Shown here: piece after piece, positions 52,454-52,750 of the stretch
How the letters are laid out: the number at the start of each line of letters is the position of its first letter
Position numbering within the stretch: the first letter of the stretch is position 1
Assembly: GCA_035315345.1 (NCBI GenBank)
Contig: DATFYA010000114.1
Coordinates: forward strand, 1 to 52,750
Direction: 5' to 3'
Length of the DNA: 52,750 nt
Source of the DNA: Candidatus Methylomirabilota bacterium
GTDB lineage: Bacteria > Methylomirabilota > Methylomirabilia > Rokubacteriales > CSP1-6
The notes under the pieces: model-generated
Told to the model about the DNA's origin: nothing
The model's database searches: none
The model's input: the letters and a program-made list of their open reading frames with translations, nothing else
Translations under genes and position numbers: made by a program

Positions 52454-52750
52454 GTGAGCATCGGTCAGCGCATCCGGACGCTGCGACGACTGTCCCCGAC
52501 GTGGCGGGCGACCGCGCTCGCGGAGGTCGCCGCGCAATGGCACGATCCCTTCCGCGTGCTGATCGCCTGCATCCTATCCTTGCGCACGCAGGACCGGACC
52601 ACTGGTCCGGCCGCTGCTCGCCTCTTCGCCGTGGCCGACACGCCGGCGGCCATGCTGGCGCTCCCGGCGCGGCAGATCGAGCGGCTGATCTATCCGGTCG
52701 GATTCTATCGCACGAAGGCGCGGGTGATCCGGGGACTGTGTCGCGACCTG
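52454..52750 (+). CDS. nth: Endonuclease III-like DNA glycosylase (N-terminal part; cut by window edge)
   Basis: Helix-hairpin-helix-family DNA glycosylase/AP lyase of base excision repair. Only 99 codons are present. They match the endonuclease III N-terminus: DPFRVLIACILSLRTQDRTT, FAVADTPAAMLALPARQIER and LIYPVGFYRTKARVIRGL. The catalytic Lys, Asp and the iron-sulfur cluster lie beyond the right edge. GTG 54 bases into the last 350 (position 52454) fits the promoter, with no clear Shine-Dalgarno. Confidence 0.9.
   Translation, partial: MSIGQRIRTLRRLSPTWRATALAEVAAQWHDPFRVLIACILSLRTQDRTTGPAAARLFAVADTPAAMLALPARQIERLIYPVGFYRTKARVIRGLCRDL

Overview
The window is very GC-rich (about 70% by eye), with tightly packed genes, many GTG starts and chained ATGA/GTGA stop-start overlaps. 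An Lpt lipopolysaccharide export system, Kdo synthesis (kdsA, kdsD, kdsC), TolC/MacAB-type efflux, sigma-54, a B12-dependent ribonucleotide reductase and a c-type cytochrome point to a didermic, Gram-negative, LPS-bearing bacterium. The gene content and style look like an uncultured Methylomirabilota/Rokubacteria or deltaproteobacteria-like lineage, but I infer that only from impression and it needs a phylogeny.

Layout. 1-11802 (minus) is an envelope and housekeeping run read murJ, xerD, CBS-CCA nucleotidyltransferase, pyrG, kdsA, kdsD, kdsC, lptC, lptA, lptB, rpoN (cut by the left edge). Most of the genes from xerD to lptA touch or overlap by a few bases. rpsT (plus) follows under its own promoter. 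Next come a ceramidase-like hydrolase, holA and leuS (minus), a small secreted protein, a degenerate GGDEF protein and an NtrC-type two-component pair.

21692-28528 (plus) is the most unusual part. It is one overlapping gene chain: a TPR protein, a PqqD-like (RRE) small protein, a tandem double ATP-grasp ligase, a LysA-like PLP decarboxylase with a RiPP-leader-like N-terminus, and a urea-transporter domain fused to a Sir2 deacylase. I do not recognise this combination as a described system. It suggests peptide-tagged or amino-acid-derived small-molecule chemistry coupled to an amide-type solute channel and NAD-dependent deacylation.

28560-33705 (minus) is a DNA-repair block (HNH nuclease, uvrB, a small membrane protein, uvrC) headed by a strong promoter. 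33766-38471 holds a proline racemase/hydroxyproline epimerase, a Ppx/GppA phosphatase, a hybrid sensor protein lacking the phospho-acceptor His, and cytochrome c. 38618-41794 has an FAD/NADP oxidoreductase, an NCS2-like permease and a small unknown protein. 41804-45346 is class II ribonucleotide reductase nrdJ interrupted by a 411-residue homing-endonuclease intein placed exactly before the catalytic cysteine. 45676-51556 (plus) is a tripartite efflux operon (TolC-like, MacA-like, MacB ATPase and permease) with an FxLYD-like protein and a TetR-like protein lacking its DNA-binding helix-turn-helix. The window closes with a VOC protein, a DUF4149 membrane protein and the start of endonuclease III (nth).

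Recurring themes are near-leaderless promoters (the -10 box only 8-15 bases before the start codon) at several operon heads, and short in-frame or intergenic direct repeats (lptA-lptB spacer, leuS). No tRNA, rRNA, CRISPR array, IS element or prophage was seen.
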